A stretch of DNA of 12,006 bases from contig JAITCJ010000174.1 in the NCBI GenBank assembly GCA_031283145.1, positions 1-12,006 on the forward strand, given 5' to 3'. Positions 6,086-12,006 of the stretch are shown here, one piece after another. The stretch is from Holophagales bacterium (GTDB lineage Bacteria; Acidobacteriota; Holophagae; Holophagales; Holophagaceae). Below the pieces are notes generated by a model. It was not told the origin of the DNA, searched no databases, and saw only the letters and a list, made by a program, of their open reading frames with translations. The position numbers and the translations under genes are program-made. Every line of letters starts with the position of its first letter. Position 1 is the first letter of the stretch.

Positions 6086-8215
6086 ATGACTACATTACAG
6101 CGATTTATTCTTGCGTCTTGTTTGATTTTTATCAATTCAGCCCTTGACGCCCAGAGAAACCCCAACATCCGCGTTGGACTCAGCTTTGACGCGACAGAAC
6201 ACGTAGTCAGCATGGAGGGCGGGGGGACCATTTGTACAAGGTTGGGAAAGCCATTGATCAAACTCCGCGGCGGCGAGAGCCTGAGAATCTGGCTGGATAC
6301 AAGAGGGGAAGTATCTTCAACTGATGAATATCGAGTTCAAATCGGACCGCCGCTTTTAAAGCAAGAAGCGGACGCTTTAATTCAGAAGTTTAAATTGATA
6401 GGAGAAGCGCCTGACAGTGTGAAAACGCATGATGGCGACACCTGGCGTATTTTGCTGGGATCATTTGCTGGCGTGGATGACGCCGACACTCTTTTGCAAA
6501 AACTGAGCGCCGGCGGTTTTGATGAACTTTGGGTAACATCAGAAAAGAAGGCCGTGAATGCCAAAAAGAGCAAAGGCGGACTATATGGGATTACGGAGAG
6601 GTACGAACGTATAGCCCTGCCGTCAGATGGCGTGTTGTTAAGACCAAACCTGGAAACTTCAAAAATAGAAACCAAAGGCAGCTACCGAGGCAAAATAGAA
6701 ATCTATCCCAATGCCCAAAACCGCTTGAGCGTGATTAACACATTGGACATGGAATCATATCTTCGCGGCGTGGTTCCAAAGGAGATGAGTTCATGGGCTT
6801 TCCCTTCATTAGAAGGCCTTAAAGCTCAGGCGGTCGCCGCAAGAACCTACGCCTACGCAAACTTGGGGAAGCGTTCTAAAAATGGTTTTGATTTGCTTGA
6901 TACTCCGCTGGATCAAGTTTATGGCGGCAAAGATGGTGAGCAAAATCTGACAGATCGCGCCGTAGAAGAAACCAGAGGACTTATAGCCACTATGAATGGA
7001 AGGCCAATTCAGGCGCTGTTTATGGCCACAGGCGGCGGAGCGACTGTTGACAACACACATGTATTTGGCGACGGTCACTCGTACTTGAGAGGCGTATCAA
7101 ACTACCCCGAAAAACCCCAAACCATTTCATTCAAAGGTATCCAGGCTCCATCTGACGATCAATCATGGCTCTCATTGAATATAGCGCGTCTGGCGGCGGA
7201 AGGGCTGCTGCCTGCGGATCAGCTGAGCGCTATCAGGATGTTTGCCGATTGCAAACCAAATGATTTAAGGCAATATTTAACATTTCTCACCAAACGGTTC
7301 AGACTGCCGGCTCCGGCCCCCCCGCCTCAGGAAGGAGTCCAGATGTATATCTGGATGGCAAGAAGCCTTAGATTTGACAAAGTTATTGATGGTATTGAGC
7401 GCCCCCTCGACGCGGCGTATTTCCTGCAAGATGTAAAATTACCATCTCAGGATCGTATTTTGGCTGGATTTTTAACCAGACTGGGCATTGTGTCGCCTTC
7501 GCAATGGAGAGCGCAAAAAGTGACTAATATGAACGCTCTGCAAATTTTGGCAAAATTTTGGGCGGAACTTGAGCCAATGGATTTGCGGGAAGGGACGCTG
7601 TTACGTGATGGTCAAGTAAGGCCAAAAGGACAAGGTCCCGGTCAATTTAAGACTGGTGTCCCGCTTATTACTCTTGAGGAATATCCGGGAGGCTACCTGC
7701 GTATGGTCAGTGGTATCAGCGTTCAGGTAGGGGATGTAATCAAGTGGCTTAATCAGGATGGCGACACACGCCTTTTGGTCAGACGTCTGGACCCCGACGG
7801 AGCCAGTTACGACCGCTACAACCCGACCGCGCATTGGAAAGTCGAGATGACTGAATCTGAACTCGCCTCAGCCCTGCGGCGCAGAAGCGCTGTCAGGAGT
7901 CTTAAAGGTATTGAATTAAAACACAACGAAAACGGAAGGGTGATTGAAATGATAGTTAAAGATCATACCGGCAATTCTCACAGATTTACCGGTATGAGGA
8001 TTCGGGACGCGCTGGGCCTGAAAGATAATGTTTTCAGATACATTACTATTGGCGAATCACCCAATCGCAAATTTATTTTCTACGGACGAGGCTGGGGTCA
8101 TGGCGTAGGTATGGATCAAACAGGCGCTTATGGTATGGCGCTGGAGGGCTTTAGCTTTGATCAAATTTTGAAACACTATTATAAAGGCATAGCGATTCAG
8201 GCTATTGTCAATTAG
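6086..8215 (+). CDS. SPOR and SpoIID/LytB-domain protein (amidase-enhancer or lytic transglycosylase-like)
   Basis: The product is 709 residues, probably a periplasmic protein acting on peptidoglycan. A signal peptide covers residues 1-22 (RFILASCLIFINSALDAQ). A SPOR-like repeat at about 82-152 (YRVQIGPP...WRILLGSFAGVDDADTLLQKL) would bind denuded glycan strands. The first SpoIID half at about 200-345 contains LDMESYLRGVVPKEMSSW with the conserved Glu233, then LKAQAVAARTYAYA and VYGGKDGE. The second half ends with GRGWGHGVGMDQTGAYGMA (667-685). About 440 residues separate these hallmarks, roughly twice the spacing in classical SpoIID, because of an inserted region (about 350-580) that may hold SLH- or SH3-like modules. 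A stop codon at 6059-6061 excludes an upstream start. In a non-sporulating Gram-negative, a role in cell-wall remodelling is likely; a sporulation role is not implied. Confidence 0.92.
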   Translation: MTTLQRFILASCLIFINSALDAQRNPNIRVGLSFDATEHVVSMEGGGTICTRLGKPLIKLRGGESLRIWLDTRGEVSSTDEYRVQIGPPLLKQEADALIQKFKLIGEAPDSVKTHDGDTWRILLGSFAGVDDADTLLQKLSAGGFDELWVTSEKKAVNAKKSKGGLYGITERYERIALPSDGVLLRPNLETSKIETKGSYRGKIEIYPNAQNRLSVINTLDMESYLRGVVPKEMSSWAFPSLEGLKAQAVAARTYAYANLGKRSKNGFDLLDTPLDQVYGGKDGEQNLTDRAVEETRGLIATMNGRPIQALFMATGGGATVDNTHVFGDGHSYLRGVSNYPEKPQTISFKGIQAPSDDQSWLSLNIARLAAEGLLPADQLSAIRMFADCKPNDLRQYLTFLTKRFRLPAPAPPPQEGVQMYIWMARSLRFDKVIDGIERPLDAAYFLQDVKLPSQDRILAGFLTRLGIVSPSQWRAQKVTNMNALQILAKFWAELEPMDLREGTLLRDGQVRPKGQGPGQFKTGVPLITLEEYPGGYLRMVSGISVQVGDVIKWLNQDGDTRLLVRRLDPDGASYDRYNPTAHWKVEMTESELASALRRRSAVRSLKGIELKHNENGRVIEMIVKDHTGNSHRFTGMRIRDALGLKDNVFRYITIGESPNRKFIFYGRGWGHGVGMDQTGAYGMALEGFSFDQILKHYYKGIAIQAIVN

Positions 8216-8226
8216 AGTATTGTTAA

Positions 8227-8262
8227 TATAGCAGTTCAACTACAAAAAGTTGAACTGCTATA
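8227..8262. repeat. Perfect 15-base inverted repeat after the SpoIID-domain gene
   Basis: TATAGCAGTTCAACT (8227-8241), loop ACAAAA, then AGTTGAACTGCTATA (8248-8262). It lies 12 bases past the SpoIID-gene stop and would form a stable hairpin in the transcript, but no T-run follows on either strand, so it is not a textbook terminator. It resembles an internally deleted MITE consisting only of the two terminal repeats. A decayed relative is at 5596. Confidence 0.7.
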
Positions 8263-8270
8263 GTAGTCGC

Positions 8271-8315
8271 GTATTGCTTGTGGGTGGCCTTTGCCCGCCG
8301 TTATGCAAGCAATAC
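8271..8315. repeat. Hairpin with 10-base arms GTATTGCTTG / CAAGCAATAC
   Basis: The outer arms at 8271-8280 and 8306-8315 are perfectly complementary. The loop contains GGGTGGC and GCCCGCC, which can add partial pairing. It sits between the 36-bp palindrome and the element at 8329, in a non-coding gap. No gene association or function can be read from it. Confidence 0.5.
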
Positions 8316-8328
8316 AAGCAAATTGCTA

Positions 8329-8490
8329 TATAGCCAATCAACTTTTAAAGTGTCCTGTCAATCCAAGTTGGAGGCACTTCGTTTCAAGGCTGCGCCTTCG
8401 TTACGCGAACCGCTGACAGGCGGTGAGTGGAACGGTAGCGCAGACGAAAGCCACAGGGCAACGTACTGTTTTTAAAGTTGTTTCACTATA
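8329..8490 (+). mobile_element. 162-bp MITE-like element, copy B
   Basis: The left end is TATAGCCAATCAACTTTTAA; the right end read on the minus strand is TATAGTGAAACAACTTTAAA. The right 80 bases (from GGCGGTGAGTGGAACGGTAG onward) are nearly identical to copy A. It ends 32 bases before the aat start codon, and its terminal CACTATAGTC contains a TATAGT that could act as a -10 for aat. It is in mirror orientation to copy C, which lies on the other side of aat. Confidence 0.75.
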
Positions 8491-8522
8491 GTCCCAAATG
8501 AAACACTCTCAGAAATATTATC

Positions 8523-9218
8523 ATGCCTGTTTATTTACTTTCCAGCAGCACTGTTTTTCCCGATCCGGAAGAAGCTGAACCAAACGGACTTTTGGCTGTT
8601 GGCGGCGACCTGAGTGTCAAGCGCCTTGTTCAGGCATATGCTCACGGTATTTTTCCGTGGTTTGGTCTGGGGGAGCCTGTATTGTGGTGGTCGCCGCCGG
8701 AGCGCGCGGTCTTTTTACCCGAACAGGAACATTTTTCAAAGCGGACAATGAGGGCGCTAAAGCGAATCCCATTTGAAATACGTATGGACACCGCATTTAA
8801 ACAAGTGATTAATTGCTGCTCGGAAGCACCGCGCAAAGGGCAGGAAGGCACATGGATAACACATGAAATGATAAAGGCTTACACAGACCTTCACCACGCC
8901 GGATACGCCCATTCGATAGAGACTTACTTAGACAATCGTTTAATTGGTGGTTTATATGGTATTTCTCTCGGCTCGGCCTTTTTTGGCGAGAGCATGTTCA
9001 ACCTGGTGGATTACGCCTCCAGAGCGGCCTTTGCCGCACTTTGTGAAAAAGTGTGGAATTGGGGCTTCCACTTTATTGATGGGCAGTTGCCGAATGAAAA
9101 TCTGAATTCACTCGGCGCGAAAACAATGCCTCGCCGCGTTTTTCTGGAACGTCTGGAGTCGGCTTTAAAAAATCCAACCAAGCAGGGAAGCTGGACATGT
9201 ATAGTGAAACAATTTTAA
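8523..9218 (+). CDS. aat: Leucyl/phenylalanyl-tRNA-protein transferase
   Basis: The 231-residue product transfers Leu or Phe from aminoacyl-tRNA to proteins with N-terminal Arg or Lys, marking them for ClpS/ClpAP degradation in the cytoplasm (N-end rule). Family hallmarks are visible: FPDPEEAEPNGLLAVGGDLS (12-31), the AYAHGIFPWF motif, LWWSPPERAVF, TWITHEMIKAY, GLYGISLGSAFFGESMF and FIDGQLPNENLNSLGAKTMP near the C-terminus. The length is typical. The start is the first ATG in frame; a clear Shine-Dalgarno is missing, with only weak AGAAAT upstream. The stop codon (9216-9218) and the last five residues (IVKQF) lie inside the terminal repeat of the miniature element at 9200, so the original 3' end has been replaced. 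The catalytic core is unaffected. Confidence 0.96.
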   Translation: MPVYLLSSSTVFPDPEEAEPNGLLAVGGDLSVKRLVQAYAHGIFPWFGLGEPVLWWSPPERAVFLPEQEHFSKRTMRALKRIPFEIRMDTAFKQVINCCSEAPRKGQEGTWITHEMIKAYTDLHHAGYAHSIETYLDNRLIGGLYGISLGSAFFGESMFNLVDYASRAAFAALCEKVWNWGFHFIDGQLPNENLNSLGAKTMPRRVFLERLESALKNPTKQGSWTCIVKQF

Positions 9219-9360
9219 AACGGTACGTTACCCTGTGGCTTTCGTCTGCGCTACCGTTCCGCTTACCGCCTGACGGCGGCTCACTTCACTACAGCGCAGC
9301 CTTGGCACTTCATGCCTCCCATTTGGATAAACAGGATGATTTTAAAGTTGAATGGCTATA
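9200..9360 (-). mobile_element. 161-bp MITE-like element, copy C, inserted at the end of aat
   Basis: The left border is TATAGTGAAACAATTTTAAA and the right border, read on the minus strand, is TATAGCCATTCAACTTTAAA. It is an inverted copy of the elements at 5629 and 8329, sharing GGCTTTCGTCTGCGCTACCG and CCGCC/GGCGG blocks. Its left terminal repeat encodes the end of aat. Its right end lies 26 bases before the DUF2520 gene, so any promoter or terminator between these two genes is inside or beside the element. Confidence 0.75.
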
Positions 9361-9386
9361 TTTGAATTTCCCGCCATCATAAACCT

Positions 9387-10199
9387 ATGACGCCTCATTT
9401 CACCATTCTTGGTCGCGGCAAAGCCGGACGCGCGCTGGCGAGCGCGTTGAGCGGGGCAGCCGCACTTGAAACTCATGAATCAAACCCTGAAGGACCTGTT
9501 TTACTCGCTATTCCTGATAGCGCCATAGAAAAATACGCTGCCAAATTTGCGGGCAGATGCGTTCACATGAGCGGTTCGCTCCACATTGGGGGTGTGCCGT
9601 CGCTACATCCGCTGACTAGTTTTGATGGCTCTGCCAGAGATTGGAGCGGTATTCCGCTGGCGGTTACAGGTATGCCGCCAAATGTAATCCTGGATGCTTT
9701 TATCTCCCTGGGCTTTATCCCCTTTAATTTACCTCCAAATCTGAAGCCGCTCTACCATGCCTGCGCGGTCATGGCCTCAGGACACGCCGCTACACTTTGG
9801 GCGGCAGCGGAATCAATTCTGGCTTCATCAGGAATAGCCCTTCCTGGTCGCGGCCTCATCGGGTTAGCTGAATCAACGCTTGAAAAGCTCAAGCAGCGCG
9901 GCAAGGGCGGTATCACAGGCCCCTTTGTAAGAGGGGACAGCGATACAATCCAAAGAGACCGCCAAGTCCTCCCCGAACAATGGCGCGATTTGTTTGTTGA
10001 GTTGGGCGAGATGACGGATCGGGAAATAAAAGAAAAAAAGGCTCCGGTTAAGGAGCCTAAAAACCCTTTACGGGAAGGTTGCCCGTATGAGGGGCAGAGC
10101 CTACAGACACAAGAAATGAGTCTTTACTGTGACACACAACAAGCGCCTGCTCAAGTACACTCATGTATAATATCAGGGAAAAAATGGAACGCAAGATGA
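9387..10199 (+). CDS. Rossmann-like domain and DUF2520 protein with an antisense-tracrRNA C-terminal tail
   Basis: The product is 270 residues, cytoplasmic, of the DUF2520 group: an NAD(P)-binding-like N-terminal fold joined to a helical dimerisation domain, distantly related to F420-dependent NADP oxidoreductases and 6-phosphogluconate-dehydrogenase-like proteins. The nucleotide-binding loop is ILGRGKAGRAL (Gly9, Gly11, Gly14). LLAIPDSAI, SLHPLTSF (72-79) and ITGPFVRGDSDTIQRD (176-191) are typical family signatures. No reaction is established for the group. From about residue 214 the chain is low-complexity and charged, and is encoded by DNA antisense to the tracrRNA and its terminator, so the last ~55 residues are probably not ancestral. 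Its TGA overlaps an in-frame cas9 ATG (10196) as ATGA. No Shine-Dalgarno precedes ATG 9387. Confidence 0.85.
   Translation: MTPHFTILGRGKAGRALASALSGAAALETHESNPEGPVLLAIPDSAIEKYAAKFAGRCVHMSGSLHIGGVPSLHPLTSFDGSARDWSGIPLAVTGMPPNVILDAFISLGFIPFNLPPNLKPLYHACAVMASGHAATLWAAAESILASSGIALPGRGLIGLAESTLEKLKQRGKGGITGPFVRGDSDTIQRDRQVLPEQWRDLFVELGEMTDREIKEKKAPVKEPKNPLREGCPYEGQSLQTQEMSLYCDTQQAPAQVHSCIISGKKWNAR
10027..10058 (-). terminator. Intrinsic terminator of the tracrRNA
   Basis: On the minus strand AGGCTCC-ttaacc-GGAGCCT (10058-10039) forms a perfect seven-pair stem with a six-base loop and is followed by TTTTTTCTTTTA. On the plus strand the same stem is followed by AAAAACCC, so it terminates leftward transcription only. 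It lies inside the plus-strand DUF2520 frame. Confidence 0.85.
10033..10160 (-). ncRNA. tracrRNA of the type II CRISPR-Cas system
   Basis: Read on the minus strand, this region has the order expected of a type II-C tracrRNA. The anti-repeat candidate comes first (about 10160-10126, ending GTGTGTCACAGT). AAAGAC follows, then an imperfect stem AGACTCA...TGTGTCT (10123-10105) and GGCTCTGCCCC (10101-10091), whose TGCCC pairs with GGGCA (10084-10080). A further possible stem is AACCTT/AAGGGTT (10080-10062), and the RNA ends in an intrinsic terminator. The AAAGA...CTCTG...terminator layout recalls Campylobacter jejuni tracrRNA, and GCTCTGCCCC occurs, from memory, in Neisseria meningitidis tracrRNA. 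It is adjacent to and divergent from cas9. The 5' end is estimated from a promoter at 10194-10167 and is uncertain by several bases. The repeat it should pair with lies outside the window. Confidence 0.8.
10166..10194 (-). promoter_or_regulatory. tracrRNA promoter, overlapping a plus-strand TATAAT for cas9
   Basis: On the minus strand TTGCGT (10194-10189), a 16-base spacer and TATTAT (10172-10167) make a reasonable sigma-70-type promoter, with a predicted start near 10160. On the plus strand TATAAT occupies 10166-10171, practically the same bases, and could drive cas9 from about 10178, though without a good -35. RNA polymerase could not occupy both at once. The promoter DNA also encodes the first residues of Cas9. 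Confidence 0.5.
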
Positions 10200-12006
10200 A
10201 AAATGAAACCCCCTATCCTGGTCAAATCGCTTATAAAGTGGGGCTGGATCTCGGAAGCGCTTCCATTGGCTTGTGTGTAATTCAGTATGTCTGGGACGAA
10301 AACGTCCAAGAATGGAAGCCAAATGGGATTGAAGGGCTTGGCGTAAGGATATTTACCGCCGGAACAGAGGGGGACATTGAAAAGGGGCGCGATGAGAGTC
10401 GAGGCGTACAGCGAAGAATGGCAAGAGGGGCAAGGCGCAATCTTGCAAGACGATCTGGACGGATGCACGACTTATTTTTGAAACTGGTCAGTGCTGGGCT
10501 ACTGCCAACGCCGCTGGACCTGCACAAAGGTCCTTTGGCTCCAATTATTGACAGTACCCTGAAAGAATTAGACTTGGAGCTAATCAGAATGGGCGGGGAT
10601 TCGTCAAGGTTGCCTTATTATTTAAGGGCAAAAGCCTTAGATCGGCAATTAACGCCATATGAATTGGGGCGCACTCTCTATCACTTGGCCCAGCGAAGGG
10701 GATTTAAAAGCAATAAAAGAGCCGATGCAAGGACAGACGCTGAAGAGCGCGGCAAGGTCAAGGATGGTATTCGCTTACAGCGGGAAAAACTGGAAGTAAA
10801 AGGAGCGAGGACAATCGGCGAGATGCTGAGCAAAGAAGACCCTGAAACAGATCGTATTCGAGCCAGATACAACGCCAGGGACATGATTGAACACGAGTTC
10901 AATACTATTTGGGAAAGACAGAATAAATACCACCCGAACCTTTTGACGGAAAAATTGAAAGGGGACATACACGAGCGCATTTTTTACCAGCGCCAGCTAA
11001 AACCAGTGGATCATTTAGTCGGCTATTGCAGTTTGGAGCCGGGAAGATGGGTCAATGTAAAGCGATGGAAGAGAAGGGATGGCAGGAAATTGGATGAGCC
11101 TAAGCCAATGCGGGTTTGCAAAGCGCCGCACCGCTTGGCTCTGGCAGACCCACTGGCTCAACGCGTGAGATTGTTGCAGCGATTGAACGACCTGAAAATA
11201 AACCATGTTGATGGTACAGTAAGTGATTTATCCCCAGAGCAAAGAGCTTGGTTGTTGGAGAACTTGCAAGATGGCGACATTACATTTAGAGAAATCCAAA
11301 GGCAATTAGGTTTGAGCAGACAGGACAAGCTCAACCTTGATAGTGGCCAAAAGGCTTTGGTTGGCAACCGTACGGCAGGCAAAATGAGGGCTGTGCTTGG
11401 GGCAGTTTGGGATTCATATTCAGAATCAGATAAGACCAAATTGGTACATCAAGTAATAAAGGCTCAAAACATTGATGAATTAATGACAAAGTTGGAAAAA
11501 GAATGGAACCTGGAAAAAAATGTGGCGTCCAAAGTGGCCGATACTGACCTTGAAGATGGTTATTTATCCTTTAGCCGCACAGCGTGTGAAAAGTTGTTGC
11601 CAGGTTTAGAAGCCGGACAGAGCCTGAACACTATCAGAGAAGAAATATATGGCGCGTCCAAACCGCAGGAGCCGTTGAATGAACTGCCTATCGTCGCTGA
11701 GGCTTTCCCGGACCTGAGAAATCCAGTTGTCAGCCGGGTTTTAACAGAACTCCGCAAAGTGATCAAGGCCATCATCAGAAAATGGGGGCTACCCCAATCG
11801 TTCACTTTGGAACTGGCAAGGGAGCTTAAAAACAGCCGCGAAACACGCAAAATCATAACAAAGAATATTGAAGAACGCGCTGGTGAACGCGAAAAAGCCA
11901 AGAGAGCGTTGATTGACAGTGGGCTTGTGCCAAATCCGAAAGCGCGGGATATAGAAAAGTACTTACTTTGGGAGGAATGCGGCGGCCCGCTGGCTATCTG
12001 TCCTTA
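10184..12006 (+). CDS. cas9: Type II-C-like Cas9 endonuclease, N-terminal ~607 residues (3' end outside window)
   Basis: This is an RNA-guided double-strand DNA nuclease of a type II CRISPR system, open to the window end. RuvC-I is YKVGLDLGSASIGLCVI with Asp22. The Arg-rich bridge helix is at about 72-95 (RGVQRRMARGARRNLARRSG). The recognition lobe includes QRRGFKSNKR and FYQRQLKPVDHLVGYCSLEP, typical of compact Cas9s. RuvC-II is SFTLELARELKNS with Glu543, and the HNH domain begins at about 590 (EKYLLWEEC...AICP); its His is outside. The spacing suggests a full length of about 1,100 residues, an estimate consistent with II-C. ATG 10184 is preferred because AGGGA (10175-10179) precedes it; ATG 10163 (longer) and ATG 10196 (ATGA overlap with the upstream stop) are alternatives. 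RuvC-I has Leu-Cys where many Cas9s have Trp-Ala. cas1 and cas2 are not in view. Confidence 0.95.
   Translation, partial: MERKMKNETPYPGQIAYKVGLDLGSASIGLCVIQYVWDENVQEWKPNGIEGLGVRIFTAGTEGDIEKGRDESRGVQRRMARGARRNLARRSGRMHDLFLKLVSAGLLPTPLDLHKGPLAPIIDSTLKELDLELIRMGGDSSRLPYYLRAKALDRQLTPYELGRTLYHLAQRRGFKSNKRADARTDAEERGKVKDGIRLQREKLEVKGARTIGEMLSKEDPETDRIRARYNARDMIEHEFNTIWERQNKYHPNLLTEKLKGDIHERIFYQRQLKPVDHLVGYCSLEPGRWVNVKRWKRRDGRKLDEPKPMRVCKAPHRLALADPLAQRVRLLQRLNDLKINHVDGTVSDLSPEQRAWLLENLQDGDITFREIQRQLGLSRQDKLNLDSGQKALVGNRTAGKMRAVLGAVWDSYSESDKTKLVHQVIKAQNIDELMTKLEKEWNLEKNVASKVADTDLEDGYLSFSRTACEKLLPGLEAGQSLNTIREEIYGASKPQEPLNELPIVAEAFPDLRNPVVSRVLTELRKVIKAIIRKWGLPQSFTLELARELKNSRETRKIITKNIEERAGEREKAKRALIDSGLVPNPKARDIEKYLLWEECGGPLAICP

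Noticed and set aside
8278..8475. 65-codon plus-strand open frame
   Set aside because: It covers a hairpin and element B only; the same repeat in other copies is not kept open in a consistent frame.
9197..9382. 61-codon plus-strand open frame after aat
   Set aside because: It is translated element C; it overlaps the end of aat and has no RBS.
10039..10058. The GGCTCC/GGAGCC hairpin as a terminator for the DUF2520 gene
   Set aside because: On the plus strand it is followed by AAAAACCC, not a T-run, and the frame stays open through it; only the minus strand has a U-tract.
1..12006. CRISPR array within the window
   Set aside because: No regularly spaced 30-37-base repeat was seen. The dispersed elements are 140-162 bp, mostly kilobases apart, and have terminal inverted repeats.

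Overview
The window looks like chromosomal DNA of an uncultured Gram-negative bacterium with moderate G+C. Exported proteins, a putative outer-membrane barrel protein, leucyl/phenylalanyl-tRNA-protein transferase and a SPOR-SpoIID envelope protein all point to a two-membrane cell. The gene mix is compatible with the FCB/Fibrobacterota-like or a related lineage, but nothing here fixes the phylum and that is only a guess.

Layout, left to right. The 5' end of a minus-strand ferredoxin-type [4Fe-4S] protein gene (1-82) is cut by the window edge. Next come a 140-bp miniature inverted-repeat element, a minus-strand gene for an exported protein of unknown function (438-1496), and an intergenic region carrying one copy of a hairpin-forming repeat. 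An exported S9-family prolyl-oligopeptidase-like peptidase (1842-3911) and a methyl-accepting chemotaxis protein without an obvious HAMP domain (3974-5452) follow on the plus strand. A 630-base non-coding stretch then holds a candidate terminator, the second hairpin repeat and two miniature elements in opposite orientation. After it lie a SPOR-SpoIID amidase-enhancer-like protein (6086-8215), more miniature elements, aat (8523-9218), another miniature element that forms the end of aat, and a DUF2520 Rossmann-fold protein (9387-10199). The window ends inside a cas9 gene (10184 to beyond 12006).

The most informative part is the right end. The plus-strand open frame is a type II-C-like Cas9: RuvC-I with its catalytic Asp, an Arg-rich bridge helix, RuvC-II with its catalytic Glu, and the first residues of HNH. 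Immediately upstream, on the minus strand, is a convincing tracrRNA: an anti-repeat, several stem-loops, and an intrinsic terminator with a strong U-tract. This RNA is antisense to the last ~55 codons of the DUF2520 gene, whose stop overlaps a possible cas9 start as ATGA. The cas9 and tracrRNA -10 candidates fall on the same few bases, which suggests coupled or competing transcription. No CRISPR array is in the window; it and cas1/cas2 are expected to the right.

The other theme is invasion by small non-autonomous elements, about 140-162 bp, with TATAG... terminal inverted repeats. They occupy most gaps between 5.6 and 9.4 kb, flank aat in mirror orientation, and in one case supply its stop codon.
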